This document shows, one piece after another, positions 15,817 through 24,162 of a stretch of 64,000 nt of DNA. Position 1 is the stretch's first letter, and the number at the start of each line of letters is the position of its first letter. The notes beneath the pieces were generated by a model that was given only the letters and a program-made list of their open reading frames with translations, had not been told where the DNA came from and did not search any database. The stretch comes from JBBSAT01 sp046351235 (GTDB lineage: Bacteria; Myxococcota_A; Polyangia; Polyangiales; Sandaracinaceae): positions 1 through 64,000 of the forward strand of contig JAXLYV010000002.1 of assembly GCA_046351235.1 (NCBI GenBank). Direction: 5' to 3'. The translations under genes were made by a program, and so were the position numbers.

Positions 15817-17033
15817 ACGAGGCGCTCGAGGACGTGTTCCGCCGAGAGAAGGGCCGCGTCGTCGGTGGGCTCGTCCGTTTCGTCGGGAGCCTCGACGCGG
15901 CCGAGGAGGCGTTCCAGGAGGCGGCGCTCGCGGCGCTCGACGACTGGCCGAAGCACGGCGTTCCGGCGAGCCCCGGCGCATGGCTCACGCGCGTGGCGCG
16001 CAATCACGCGCTCGACCAGGCGCGCCACCGCCGCGTGATCGCCGAGAAGGCGCCGCTCCTGGTGGAGGACGGCGTCGTGCAGCCCGATGCGCTCGCCACC
16101 ATCCACGACGACGCGCTCCGCCTGATCTTCACGTGCTGCCATCCGGCGCTCACGCTCGAGAGCCGCGTCGCCCTCACGCTGAAGGTGGTGCTCGGAATGA
16201 CGGTCGAGGAGATCGCGCGCGCGTTCCTCTCGCCGGAGAAGACCGTCGCGCAGCGGATCGTGCGTGCGAAGAAGACGATCGAAGAGGCCAGAGCACCCTA
16301 CGAGGTTCCCGAAGCGAGCGAGCGGCCGGAGCGGCTCGCGGCCGTGCTCGCGGTGGTGCACCTGCTCTTCAACGAAGGGCACACGGCGCGGCGCGGCGCG
16401 CTCGTGCGCGTGGATCTCCAGCGCGAAGCGCTGCGCCTGGCGCGCGATCTCTCGGAGCTGATGCCGACCGAGGCCGAGCCCTTCGGTCTGTTCGCGCTCG
16501 TCGCGTTCTCGCTCGCGCGCGTGGAGACGCGAACGGATGCGGCCGGCGATCTCGTGCCGCTCGCGGACCAAGATCGCGCGCGCTGGGATCGCCGCATGAT
16601 CAAGGAGGGTCTCATGGCGCTCTCGCGGACGCGGCGGCTCGGCGGGGCGGGGCGCTACGTGCTCGAGGCCGAGATCGCCGCGTGCCACGCGACGGCGCCC
16701 GATCTGGAGCGCACGGAGTGGGCGCGCATCCTGTCGGCCTACGACGCGCTCACCGCGATCGACGCATCGCCCGTGATCGCGCTCAACCGCGCGGTGGCGC
16801 TCTCGCGCGTCGCCGGCGCGGTGCAGGGGCTCGCCGCGCTCGACGGGATCGCGGAGGCGCTCGACGGCTACCACCACTTCCACGCCGTGCGCGCGGATCT
16901 GCTCGAGCGGGCCGGTCGGAGCCCCGTGGCGTCGCTCGAGCGAGCGCTCGCGCTCGCGACGAACGAGAGCGAGCGGCGCTGGCTCGTGAAGCGGCTCGAG
17001 GCTGCGCGCGGAGAACGCGCGGAGCGCATGTAG
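15813..17033 (+). CDS. ECF sigma factor, ECF42 type, with long C-terminal extension
   Basis: 406 residues from GTG 15813. Region 2 spans about 10-80 and region 4 about 105-165 (FTCCHPALTLESRVALTLKVVLGMTVEEIARAF). The CCHPAL block and the roughly 230-residue helical, TPR-like extension with HLLFNEGH are typical of ECF42/SigJ-like factors, which use the extension instead of an anti-sigma factor for control. Encoded in an operon with its DGPF partner, an SDR and an SRPBCC protein. The likely target promoter is just upstream at 15077. Confidence 0.92.
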   Translation: MNEALEDVFRREKGRVVGGLVRFVGSLDAAEEAFQEAALAALDDWPKHGVPASPGAWLTRVARNHALDQARHRRVIAEKAPLLVEDGVVQPDALATIHDDALRLIFTCCHPALTLESRVALTLKVVLGMTVEEIARAFLSPEKTVAQRIVRAKKTIEEARAPYEVPEASERPERLAAVLAVVHLLFNEGHTARRGALVRVDLQREALRLARDLSELMPTEAEPFGLFALVAFSLARVETRTDAAGDLVPLADQDRARWDRRMIKEGLMALSRTRRLGGAGRYVLEAEIAACHATAPDLERTEWARILSAYDALTAIDASPVIALNRAVALSRVAGAVQGLAALDGIAEALDGYHHFHAVRADLLERAGRSPVASLERALALATNESERRWLVKRLEAARGERAERM

Positions 17034-17100
17034 ATGCCGAGCTCGTCCGGCCGTCGTGAAGGCAGAGGCCGGAGGTCGGCCTCGATGGAGAGGTCGGAAC

Positions 17101-17820
17101 ATGGAGATTCGAGGATCCGTGGCGCTGGTGACCGGCGCCGGTCGTGGGCTGGGCGCGAGCCTGGTGGAGGCGCTGCTCGCGGCGGGCGCGTCCAAGGTGT
17201 ACGCGGCCGCGCGCGACGTGAAGAGAGTGAGCGGGAGCGATCCCCGCGTGGTGCCGCTGACGCTCGACACCACGAAGGCCGCAGACGTCGCGGCGGCGGC
17301 GGCGCGGGCGAGCGACGTCACGCTGCTCGTGAACAACGCTGGCGTGCTCACTTCGTACGACGTCCTCACGACGTCGCCGACCGAGCTCGCGAGCGACTTC
17401 CGCACGAACGTGTACGGCACGCTCGACGTGATCCGCGCCTTCGTGCCGGGGCTCGAGCGCGCGAACGGCGGCGCGTGCATCGTCAACGTGCTCTCGCTCG
17501 CCGCGCTCGCGAGCTTCCCTGCGCTCGGCGGCTACTCGGCGTCGAAGGCGGCGGCGTACTCGATCACGCAGGCGATGCGGCCCGGCCTGAAGGCGCGCGG
17601 CATCGCCGTGCTCGCGGCGCTTCCCGGCCCGATCGACACCGACATGGTCCGGGCGCTGCCCATCTCCGGCAAGGCGAGCCCTGCCGAGACGGCGCGCGGC
17701 ATCGTCCTCGGCATCGCCAGAGGCGACGAGGAGATCTACCCGGACGCCATGGCGCAACGGATGAGCGCGCTGTGGAGCGCGGATCCGAAGGGCTTCGAGC
17801 GCGCCTTCGGGGCGATGTGA
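17101..17820 (+). CDS. Short-chain dehydrogenase in the ECF42 operon
   Basis: 239 residues from ATG 17101, preceded by GGAGAGG; an upstream ATG at 17056 lacks support. TGAGRGLG is near residue 12, NNAG near 80, Ser in VLSLAALAS near 130 and the YSASK catalytic pair near 147. A PGPIDTDM segment is typical of classical SDRs. It follows the sigma gene after 67 bp and precedes the SRPBCC gene by 11 bp, so it belongs to the same operon. Substrate unknown. Confidence 0.88.
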   Translation: MEIRGSVALVTGAGRGLGASLVEALLAAGASKVYAAARDVKRVSGSDPRVVPLTLDTTKAADVAAAAARASDVTLLVNNAGVLTSYDVLTTSPTELASDFRTNVYGTLDVIRAFVPGLERANGGACIVNVLSLAALASFPALGGYSASKAAAYSITQAMRPGLKARGIAVLAALPGPIDTDMVRALPISGKASPAETARGIVLGIARGDEEIYPDAMAQRMSALWSADPKGFERAFGAM

Positions 17821-17831
17821 GGAGGACGAGC

Positions 17832-18296
17832 ATGACGAACGAAACGAATCTCACGCTCTCGTTCACGGTGCCGCAGAAGCCGGCGGAGGTCTTCGACGCC
17901 ATCCGCGACGTGCGCAGCTGGTGGTCCGAGGGGCTCGAGGGCCCGAGCGCGGAGGTGGGCGACGTGTTCCGCTATCGGCACGGCACGCTCCACGACTCGC
18001 GGCAGAAGGTGATCGAGGCGGTCCCCGGCCGCAGCATCGCGTGGCGCGTGCTCGACGCGCACCTCTCGTTCGCCGAGAAGCCCGGCGAGTGGAAGGGCAC
18101 GACGATCCGCTTCGATCTCTCGGAGGCGCCGGGCGGCACGATCGTCCGCTTCACGCACGAGGGCCTCGGCCCGAGCTGCGACTGCTACGACGCGTGCTCG
18201 AAGGGCTGGGGCCTCTACGTCGGCGAGAGCCTGCGCGCGCGGATCACGACGGGTCGCGGCGTGCCGGACACGAAGCGGCTCGCACGCCCCGGCTGA
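17832..18296 (+). CDS. SRPBCC (AHSA1/START-like) protein
   Basis: 154 residues from ATG 17832, with GGAGGA 5 nt upstream. The pattern is the AHSA1-like SRPBCC fold: N-terminal beta strand LTLSFTVPQKPAEVFDAI, RSWWSEGLEG, central strands, WEGTTIRFDL-like and TIVRFTHEGL segments, and a C-terminal helix with KGWGLYVGESLRARI. DGPF, ECF42 and SRPBCC genes commonly co-occur. It may bind a hydrophobic ligand. The last gene of the operon, it converges on the DUF1214 gene with a 3-bp gap. Confidence 0.85.
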   Translation: MTNETNLTLSFTVPQKPAEVFDAIRDVRSWWSEGLEGPSAEVGDVFRYRHGTLHDSRQKVIEAVPGRSIAWRVLDAHLSFAEKPGEWKGTTIRFDLSEAPGGTIVRFTHEGLGPSCDCYDACSKGWGLYVGESLRARITTGRGVPDTKRLARPG

Positions 18297-18299
18297 GCG

Positions 18300-19433
18300 T
18301 CAGCCGAGGCTCTTCACGTCCGCGAGCTTGACGACGCGCGTCGCGGGGACGGGCGCGCTCGTCATGCTCTCGGGCTTCACCCAGCGCCAGCACATCGCAC
18401 CGAACGAGTGCCCCGCGGTCTCGAGCCAGTTCGGGACGCCCGGATCGCGGTGCGCGACGACGACGCGCACGCTGCCATCGGGGCGCGGCGTGGCGAGCTT
18501 GCTGTTCGTGTGGATGCGGTGGAGGTGGTAGTCGAGCGACTCCATCCAGTGGTTCTCGAGCTGGAAGTTCCAGTGGTCGCAGCGCGGCGGCGTCGCGTCG
18601 ATCACGAGCGCCTCGTCGTCCGCGAGCTGCCAGTACGAGTGGTAGTAGGCGATGTCGGGCACGCCGCCCATCGAGTCGCTCAGCGCCTGATCGAAGCGCG
18701 GCAGCTGGTTCAGGTGTCGCTCCTTGAAGCCGTCGGCCCACATCGCGAACATCATCGACGCGCCGAAGACGAGCATGCCGGTGCTCTGGAAGCCGTCGGA
18801 GAGCTTGGTGGGCGTGAGCTGCTCGTCGTGCGTCGTGGGCCCCGAGACGCGCGCGAGCGCGAGCTCGGCGAGCGTCTCCGTCTTCGGGTCGAGCCGGCTC
18901 TGGCGCACCATGAACGAGCCCGTGTCCGCGCTCGCGCGCAGCCAGTTCTTCGCCGTGGCCGGGCGCTCCTGGCTGATCACGACCTCGAAGGAGCCGTCCG
19001 GCTCGAGCACGAGCTCCTTCGCGTCGAGCGTGCCGGCGGGCGGCATGCCGCGCGACTGGCCGTAGTGCCCGACGAGCGTGGCGAACTGGAGGTAGTGGAC
19101 GGTGTTGCGCTTGCCGCGCAGCACGTAGTCGTACTTCCCCGAGAGCGACGCGTGGAAGTAGTGGTTGTCCGGGTTGTCGGCGCCCATCTTGATCGTCTCG
19201 TGCACCGGGCGGCGCAGGACGGGCGCGAGCGGATCGGCGTGCTCCACGAACGCCTCGAGGCCGGCGCGCAGGAGGCGCGAGAGATAGCGGTAGCCCTCGG
19301 CGCGCGTGAGCGGATCGCTCGGCCCGCTCTGCACGATCTTTCCCGCGTCGCGCAGTCGATCGAGCAGCTCGTTCCAGGCGGTTCCGTCGACGATACGCTG
19401 CGCCGCCCGCTCTTCCGGAGTCGTCATGCGCAT
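18300..19433 (-). CDS. DUF1214-domain protein
   Basis: 377 residues from ATG 19433, or 375 from ATG 19427. The C-terminal third carries the DUF1214 pattern: a Trp/Asn/Phe-rich strand (HWNFQLENHWMES), RPDGSVRVVVAHRDPGVPNWLET and a final Arg/Trp block. The middle has PATAKNWLRASADTGSFMVRQ, a second copy of the NWL motif. There is no signal peptide. DUF1214 proteins are often annotated as hydrolase-like but lack a proven activity. Confidence 0.8.
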   Translation of the reverse strand: MRMTTPEERAAQRIVDGTAWNELLDRLRDAGKIVQSGPSDPLTRAEGYRYLSRLLRAGLEAFVEHADPLAPVLRRPVHETIKMGADNPDNHYFHASLSGKYDYVLRGKRNTVHYLQFATLVGHYGQSRGMPPAGTLDAKELVLEPDGSFEVVISQERPATAKNWLRASADTGSFMVRQSRLDPKTETLAELALARVSGPTTHDEQLTPTKLSDGFQSTGMLVFGASMMFAMWADGFKERHLNQLPRFDQALSDSMGGVPDIAYYHSYWQLADDEALVIDATPPRCDHWNFQLENHWMESLDYHLHRIHTNSKLATPRPDGSVRVVVAHRDPGVPNWLETAGHSFGAMCWRWVKPESMTSAPVPATRVVKLADVKSLG

Positions 19434-19489
19434 GCGCTACCTCGCCGCAGGCGTGGGGGTCAAGGCCGCGTGGCCTGAGCCCTCGCCGC

Positions 19490-19789
19490 TCACGGCTCTC
19501 GCGACGACGTGCCCGAGCGGCTCGTGGGGCCGCGGCGCAGGACGAGCCACTGGCCGAGGCCGAGCAGGAGCAGCGCGCCGATGCAGCAGGCGGCGCCGGT
19601 GACGAGCTGCGCGGGGTCGACCTCGCAGGCGCCGGAGTGACCGACGCCGCCGCGCGCGGGGCGCGAGTGCCAGCTCTGGCCCGGGCCGCACGACGGAATC
19701 ACGTCGGCGCGCGCGATCCATGGCGAGCTGGTGAGCAGCGCGAGCGAGAGCCCGAGCGCAGCGAGCACGTGCTGCGAGGTCGTCGTCAC
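19490..19789 (-). CDS. Small exported membrane protein coupled to the methyltransferase
   Basis: 99 residues from GTG 19789, whose first bases overlap the TGA of the methyltransferase gene (GTGA). There is a signal peptide (about 1-27, ending ARA), a short Cys-containing ectodomain with CGPGQSW and ACEVDPAQLV, a hydrophobic segment with a Cys pair (GAACCIGALLLLGLGQWLVL), and a basic Arg/Ser tail. It is a predicted inner-membrane or sortase-like anchored small protein. No homologue was recognised. Coupling to the tsaD operon is the only functional clue. Confidence 0.65.
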   Translation of the reverse strand: MTTTSQHVLAALGLSLALLTSSPWIARADVIPSCGPGQSWHSRPARGGVGHSGACEVDPAQLVTGAACCIGALLLLGLGQWLVLRRGPTSRSGTSSREP

Positions 19790-20631
19790 TCGATCCGATC
19801 CGCGATCGCGATGCGCAGGTGCGTCATCGGCTTCACCGTCGCTGCGAGGCTCGTCCCGAACGCGCGCGCGGCCTCGGCGAGGCTCTCGTCGCTCCGCACG
19901 CGGAAGCCGGCGCGCTCGACCGTGCGGCGCCACGTCTCGGGAGTGTAGCGCGAGCGCAGCGGCTCTCCGAGCATGCGCACGGCCGCGCCGATGACGTGAT
20001 AGAGGAGGCCGAACGCGTGGTAGTTCGCGGCGAGGCGGCTGCCCTTCGCCGAGCGTGCCGCAATCACCCGCAGCGTCGCCTCCACGTCGCCCGGTGTGAG
20101 GTACATGACCACGCCCTCCCAGATCCACGTCGTGGGCTGCTTCGGGTCGTGCCCGGCACGCGCGAGCTCGGCGTCGAGCGAATCGCGCGTGAAGTCGACC
20201 GCGACGAAGCGGATGTCGCTCGACGTCGGCGTGAGCGATGCGAGGCGCTCCTTCTTCACGCGCTGCGTATCCGGATGGTCGACCTCGAAGACCGTGACGC
20301 CCGCCAGCTCGGGCATGCGCCACGCGCGCCCGTCGAGCCCGGCACCGAGGATCACGAGCTGGCGGTGCCCAGCCTCGCGTACGGCGTCGTCGATCACGAC
20401 CGTGCGCACGATCATCAGCGCGGCCTGTCGCTCGAGGTACGCCGCGCCGATCCGATCCCGCAGCCGCTGCCCGTCACCGCGTGCTGCGGCATCGACGCGC
20501 GCGCGCGCCTCGTCGGAGAGGAGCGTGCGTGCCGTCGGATCGGAGAAGCGCGGCACGTCGCGACGCAGCTGCGCGAGCGCTCGCCCCATGCACACGAGCT
20601 CCGCCGTACGGCTGGCCTGGCCTTCTTTCAC
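19786..20631 (-). CDS. Class I SAM-dependent methyltransferase, LCMT/TIGR00027-like
   Basis: 281 residues from GTG 20631, overlapping the tsaD stop by 4 bp. The opening EGQASRTAELVCMGRALA, the SAM site VILGAGLDGRAWR (about 101-113), VFEVDHPDTQRVKKERL and the VVMYLT motif identify the leucine-carboxyl-methyltransferase-like family, common in actinobacteria and myxobacteria, often in secondary metabolism. Coupled upstream to tsaD and downstream to a small membrane protein. Substrate unknown. Confidence 0.88.
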   Translation of the reverse strand: MKEGQASRTAELVCMGRALAQLRRDVPRFSDPTARTLLSDEARARVDAAARGDGQRLRDRIGAAYLERQAALMIVRTVVIDDAVREAGHRQLVILGAGLDGRAWRMPELAGVTVFEVDHPDTQRVKKERLASLTPTSSDIRFVAVDFTRDSLDAELARAGHDPKQPTTWIWEGVVMYLTPGDVEATLRVIAARSAKGSRLAANYHAFGLLYHVIGAAVRMLGEPLRSRYTPETWRRTVERAGFRVRSDESLAEAARAFGTSLAATVKPMTHLRIAIADRIE

Positions 20632-21686
20632 CGGTGCCGCTCCGCTCTCGGGCTGACGAACTTGCCGCGCCGCAGATCCGGCGCGCGCGAGTAGGGCGCC
20701 ATCGACACGTCGTCGCGCTTGCCCTTCGCGAGCAAGAGCGCGCCCGCGTGGGCGATCATCGCGGCGTTGTCGGTGCACGAGGCGAGCGGCGGCACGAAGA
20801 GGCGGATGCCGTGCTTCGCGCACAGCTCGCCGGTGCGCGCGCGCAGGCCTCGGTTCGCCGCCACGCCGCCCGCGAGCACGAGGCGCGGCACGTCGCGCAC
20901 GCGGCACGCACGCACGGCGCGCGTGGCGAGCGCCTCCACGACCCGCTGCTGGAACGCCGCGCACGTGTCGGCCATCGCCTCGTCGCTCGACGGCACGCCT
21001 TCGAGCTCCACGCGCCGCGCGAGCGCGGTCTTCAGGCCCGAGAAGCTCAGCTCGAGGCTGTCCTTCTTCGCCGCCATCGGCACCGGCAGCACGACGTTCT
21101 TCGGGTTGCCCTTCGCCGCGAGCCGATCGACGACCGGCCCGCCTGGATAGCCGAGCCCGAGCAGCTTCGCGGCCTTGTCGAACGCCTCTCCTGCCGCGTC
21201 GTCGCGCGTCTGGCCGAGCATCTCCACGTCGTCGACGTCGCGCACCTCGTAGAACGCGCTGTGCCCGCCGCTCGCGAGCAGGCCGATGAAGGGCCGCTCG
21301 GGCACCTCGTGCGGCGCATCGCCGCGCGCGAGGTCCACCGCGAACAGATGCGCCACGAGGTGATCGACGCCGACGAGCGGCAGATCGCGCGACCACGCGA
21401 GCGCCTTGCCGGCCGACATGCCCACGAGCAGCGCGCCCACGAGCCCCGGGCCACGCGTCACGGCGATCGCGTCGATCGTCGCGAGACCGCCCGCTTCGGC
21501 GAGCGCCGCCTCGATCACCGGCACCACGTTCGCGAGGTGCGCGCGCGAAGCGAGCTCCGGCACCACGCCGCCGTAGGGCGCGTGCAGCGCGATCTGGCTC
21601 GCGACCACGTCCGAGACGACGCGCCCGTCCTCGACCACGGCGGCGGCCGTCTCGTCGCAGGAAGACTCGATGCCGAGCACGCGCAT
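20628..21686 (-). CDS. tsaD: tRNA N6-adenosine threonylcarbamoyltransferase
   Basis: 352 residues from ATG 21686, the full length for TsaD. It catalyses transfer of threonylcarbamoyl to A37 of ANN-decoding tRNAs, with TsaB/TsaE partners not in this window. Opening signature MRVLGIESSCDETAAAVV; metal-binding histidines in VDHLVAH near residues 108-112; ASGGHSAFY; LGLGYPGGP; LAGGVAANRGLR. It is the first gene of a three-gene operon held together by GTGA overlaps with the methyltransferase gene and then the small membrane protein gene. Divergent from the superoxide reductase gene by 69 bp. Confidence 0.95.
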   Translation of the reverse strand: MRVLGIESSCDETAAAVVEDGRVVSDVVASQIALHAPYGGVVPELASRAHLANVVPVIEAALAEAGGLATIDAIAVTRGPGLVGALLVGMSAGKALAWSRDLPLVGVDHLVAHLFAVDLARGDAPHEVPERPFIGLLASGGHSAFYEVRDVDDVEMLGQTRDDAAGEAFDKAAKLLGLGYPGGPVVDRLAAKGNPKNVVLPVPMAAKKDSLELSFSGLKTALARRVELEGVPSSDEAMADTCAAFQQRVVEALATRAVRACRVRDVPRLVLAGGVAANRGLRARTGELCAKHGIRLFVPPLASCTDNAAMIAHAGALLLAKGKRDDVSMAPYSRAPDLRRGKFVSPRAERHR

Positions 21687-21755
21687 GGTCTCCGCATACC
21701 TCCGATGGGGCCTCCACGCGAGCCCGCGCCCATCATCGCGCGCTAACATGCGCCC

Positions 21756-22226
21756 ATGTCGCGCGCCTTCGACCGGCGGACCTTCGTCTCTGGCTCGCTC
21801 GCCGCGCTCGTCGTGCTGCCGGCCTCGGGCCTCGTGCGCGCGCAGGCGCGCGTCGTGCGGGAGGGCTGGTCGGGGACCGGCGAGCCGACGGGGCGCGAGC
21901 CCGTCGACGTGGAGGCGCTCACCGACGAGGAGCGCGCGCACGTCCCGGTGCTCACGCTGCCGCGCCACGTGCATCTGGGGCGGCCCTTCGATCTCGTGGT
22001 GCAGGTCGGCCTGAGGCCGCACGCGATGACGAGCGAGCACCACATCGACTGGATCGAGGTCTGCCTCGACGAGCGCCGGGTCGCGGTCGTCGATCTCTCC
22101 ACCGACGTCTCGTTTCCGATCGTGCGCCTGCCCATCGCGCTGCCGGCGCCCGCGGTCCTCACCGCGCGCGCCCACTGCAACCAGCACGGCACGTGGCGCA
22201 CCCGTCGCGATCTCGCGCCGGGATGA
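21756..22226 (+). CDS. Tat-exported superoxide reductase (neelaredoxin-like)
   Basis: 156 residues from ATG 21756. The N-terminus has a twin-arginine signal (RRTFVSG, hydrophobic core 12-24, ending VRA). The mature part has the iron site of class II superoxide reductase: His62 in AHVPV, His89 and His95 in PHAMTSEHH, and Cys141/His144 in CNQHG. The usual Lys before the first His (EKHVP) is replaced (ERAHVP). Family members reduce superoxide to peroxide without making oxygen and are normally cytoplasmic; export suggests periplasmic detoxification. Confidence 0.82.
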   Translation: MSRAFDRRTFVSGSLAALVVLPASGLVRAQARVVREGWSGTGEPTGREPVDVEALTDEERAHVPVLTLPRHVHLGRPFDLVVQVGLRPHAMTSEHHIDWIEVCLDERRVAVVDLSTDVSFPIVRLPIALPAPAVLTARAHCNQHGTWRTRRDLAPG

Positions 22227-22306
22227 AGGCGCGGCCGTCCGTTCCAGCGCATTCGCGCAGCAGCGCGAGCTGCCGTGAAGGCTCCGACACCTGGCGTGTC
22301 GGCCCT

Positions 22307-22627
22307 TCAGCGCCGCCGGCGCGCGAGGAAGAGGATCGCGCCCACGCCGCCGACGAACGCGACGACGAGCGCGGCGTAGACCCATCCAGGCAGCGCGACC
22401 TGCACGTGCTCGGGCGCGTGGTGTGGCGGCGCAGGCGGGCCACCGACCTGGAGGAAGCCCGCATCGGCGCTTCCGGGCTGACACCGCTCCAGCCCGTCGT
22501 AGGTGCCTTCTTCTCCGAAGACGGTCTGGCAGCGCATGCCGGGCATGCGGTCCCAGTCGCCTGCGATGTCGGCGCGCGCGGGGGCCGCCGCGAAGAGCCC
22601 GAGCGCGAGCGCGAAGGCTCGCGTCAC
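22307..22627 (-). CDS. Small exported protein with C-terminal membrane anchor
   Basis: 106 residues from GTG 22627, overlapping the upstream stop (GTGA). Signal peptide (about 1-19, ending ARA); short ectodomain with two Cys (MRCQTVFG, LERCQPG) and a Pro/His stretch; one C-terminal transmembrane segment (GWVYAALVVAFVGGVGAILFL); then ARRRR. The layout resembles C-terminal sorting signals, but the Cys that precedes the span in MYXO-CTERM is absent. Function unknown. Confidence 0.65.
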   Translation of the reverse strand: MTRAFALALGLFAAAPARADIAGDWDRMPGMRCQTVFGEEGTYDGLERCQPGSADAGFLQVGGPPAPPHHAPEHVQVALPGWVYAALVVAFVGGVGAILFLARRRR

Positions 22628-22947
22628 TCCGTGATGATGCACGCGACGCTCGCCCCCGCGACGGCTCGCACGCGCACGACGTGCCCGCGCCGCATCGTCA
22701 CGTCGACGTCGTAGCGCGTGTACGGGCCGCTCGACGCGTTCCCGACGATCAAGTCGTCGTAGTACCCGTGCGCGCCGACGACGCGATCCGGCTCGCCGAG
22801 CGTCGCGCGCACGAAGGCTTCGTCGCGCCCGGCCCACGAGCCCCACTGCCGTTCGGTCCCAGTGGGCACGTGCGGGTGCGGAGCCTGCGCGAGGGCGAGG
22901 TGCGCCGCGAGCCACACGAGCGCCGCGATCCCCGTTCCGCCTCGCAC
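22624..22947 (-). CDS. Small periplasmic protein, possibly SmpA/BamE-like
   Basis: 107 residues from GTG 22947, with a signal peptide ending LAQA. The segment DEAFVRATLGEPDRVVG followed by a Tyr pair and VTMRRGHVVRV is reminiscent of the helix-strand pattern of SmpA/BamE folds, but the match is weak and there is no lipobox. It is translationally coupled to the next small membrane protein, so the two probably act together. Function unknown. Confidence 0.6.
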   Translation of the reverse strand: MRGGTGIAALVWLAAHLALAQAPHPHVPTGTERQWGSWAGRDEAFVRATLGEPDRVVGAHGYYDDLIVGNASSGPYTRYDVDVTMRRGHVVRVRAVAGASVACIITE

Positions 22948-23079
22948 GGCCCAGCATACGCCCCCGAGGGTGCTCGCGGTACCGTGAGGCGCCGCCGTTG
23001 CTCGCGCGCACGGTGTGATCGTCCGTGCGCGCCGTGCAGGCCGCGCGCGTGCGCGAGAGCCGCGCGGGTGGGGTGGCGC

Positions 23080-23832
23080 ATGCCTTGCTCGGCCGGGCGC
23101 GTGCCCACTCGACTTCCGCCCTCGATCCGGCTCGTCTTCGCGCTCTGGTGGCTCGTCGGTGCCCTCACGCCAGGGTGCATCCCGGTCGCCATGTTCCCGA
23201 GTGAGCACCGCCTCTCGGGTGGCGTCGTCGGGGGCGCGGTCCGCGGTAGCGCGGCCGAGCCCGCGCACACCACGCAAGGCGGGCATTTCACGTATCGAGG
23301 CACGATCGCGCCGCTCGCGATGGTGCCCGTGCTCTGGGACCGCGACGTCGACTTCGGGCTCGGCTACTTCTTCACCGTCTCGGAGATCGGGAGCCTGCAG
23401 CACGGCCCCACGCTCGACGTCTCCTACTTCTTGCTGCGCGGGAGCCTCGACACGCGCGAGCCGTGTGGCGATCGCACCCTCCCACCGTCCGACGAGGACC
23501 CGTGCACGCCCGAGGGCGAGCACCAGCTCTTCCGGCTGGCGTTCCGCGCCGAGGTCGACCTGCGATTCACCGATGCCGAGCCGGGCGCGGTCGGCGTCGG
23601 TGGGCGCGGAGGGCTCCGCCTCGACTTCTCGTTCCTCGCGGCTCAGCCGGAGCCCGTTGCGGAGGCATCGTCGCGCGGCGGCTTCGTCGGCGCGCTCTGG
23701 GGCGAGTACGGCATCGCGCTCGACGTGCTCGGCGGCGGCGGCTTCGTCGGCCAGCAGGCCTACGCCGAGCTCGTCGTCGGCCTCACGTTCCGTGCGCCCG
23801 CTGTCGCCGGCCTCGCCATCGTCGTTCCCTGA
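23080..23832 (+). CDS. Outer-membrane-type lipoprotein, function unknown
   Basis: About 250 residues from ATG 23080; GTG 23101 is a plausible shorter start. A hydrophobic segment (IRLVFALWWLVGAL) ends in lipobox TPGC. The rest is beta-rich with alternating Gly/aromatic patterns (FGLGYFFTVSEIG, LDVSYFLLRGS, YAELVVGLTFRAP), suggestive of a small outer-membrane barrel or surface sandwich. Two Cys (in EPCGDRT and EDPCTPE) may form a disulfide in an extracellular loop. No family recognised. Confidence 0.65.
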   Translation: MPCSAGRVPTRLPPSIRLVFALWWLVGALTPGCIPVAMFPSEHRLSGGVVGGAVRGSAAEPAHTTQGGHFTYRGTIAPLAMVPVLWDRDVDFGLGYFFTVSEIGSLQHGPTLDVSYFLLRGSLDTREPCGDRTLPPSDEDPCTPEGEHQLFRLAFRAEVDLRFTDAEPGAVGVGGRGGLRLDFSFLAAQPEPVAEASSRGGFVGALWGEYGIALDVLGGGGFVGQQAYAELVVGLTFRAPAVAGLAIVVP

Positions 23833-24159
23833 CGCCCGAGCCTCCCCGCGGCGGCCGCGACGCTCGATCGCGCTCCCTCGTGAGGCGGCGCCGCCGCGCA
23901 CGCCGCGCGCTGCCCTCGCGCGCCCGCCAGAGGGGAGGCCGCGCCGCGTACGGATCCCCGCGCGCGTCGGCCGAAGTGCTGCCGTGGGCGGCGAGCATGA
24001 TTCGGCACAGATGCGTGCGCGAGCGCGCGGATGCGCATCTCGCGGCCCACGCGCCGGAAGCGATGAATGGTCAGACCGGCCGAGCCGGAGGGAGGGCTCC
24101 TCCGCCGACCCGCGTGATCGCGTTGGGCTCGCGTCCCTCCGCCCACGGGATCGACGCCG
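23833..24159. other. Convergent intergenic region holding a structured repeat
   Basis: 327 bp between converging genes. No ORF here has a start signal or protein-like composition. The right half (24074-24162) is copy A of the stop-codon-linked element. The left half is GC-rich with no recognised structure. Confidence 0.5.
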
Positions 24160-24162
24160 TCA
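24074..24162 (-). repeat. Stop-codon-linked structured element, copy A
   Basis: Minus strand. It begins with the stop codon of the following gene: TGACGGCGTCGATC. An imperfect hairpin comes next (arms 24116-24128 and 24141-24152) with loop GGAGGGACGCGA, then a spacer and a small hairpin ACCGGCCGAGCCGGA (24075-24089). Copy B at 49090-49248 has the same order of parts. Where the inner stem reads GGGC/GCCC here it reads GGTT/AACC there, so base pairing is preserved. Confidence 0.65.
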
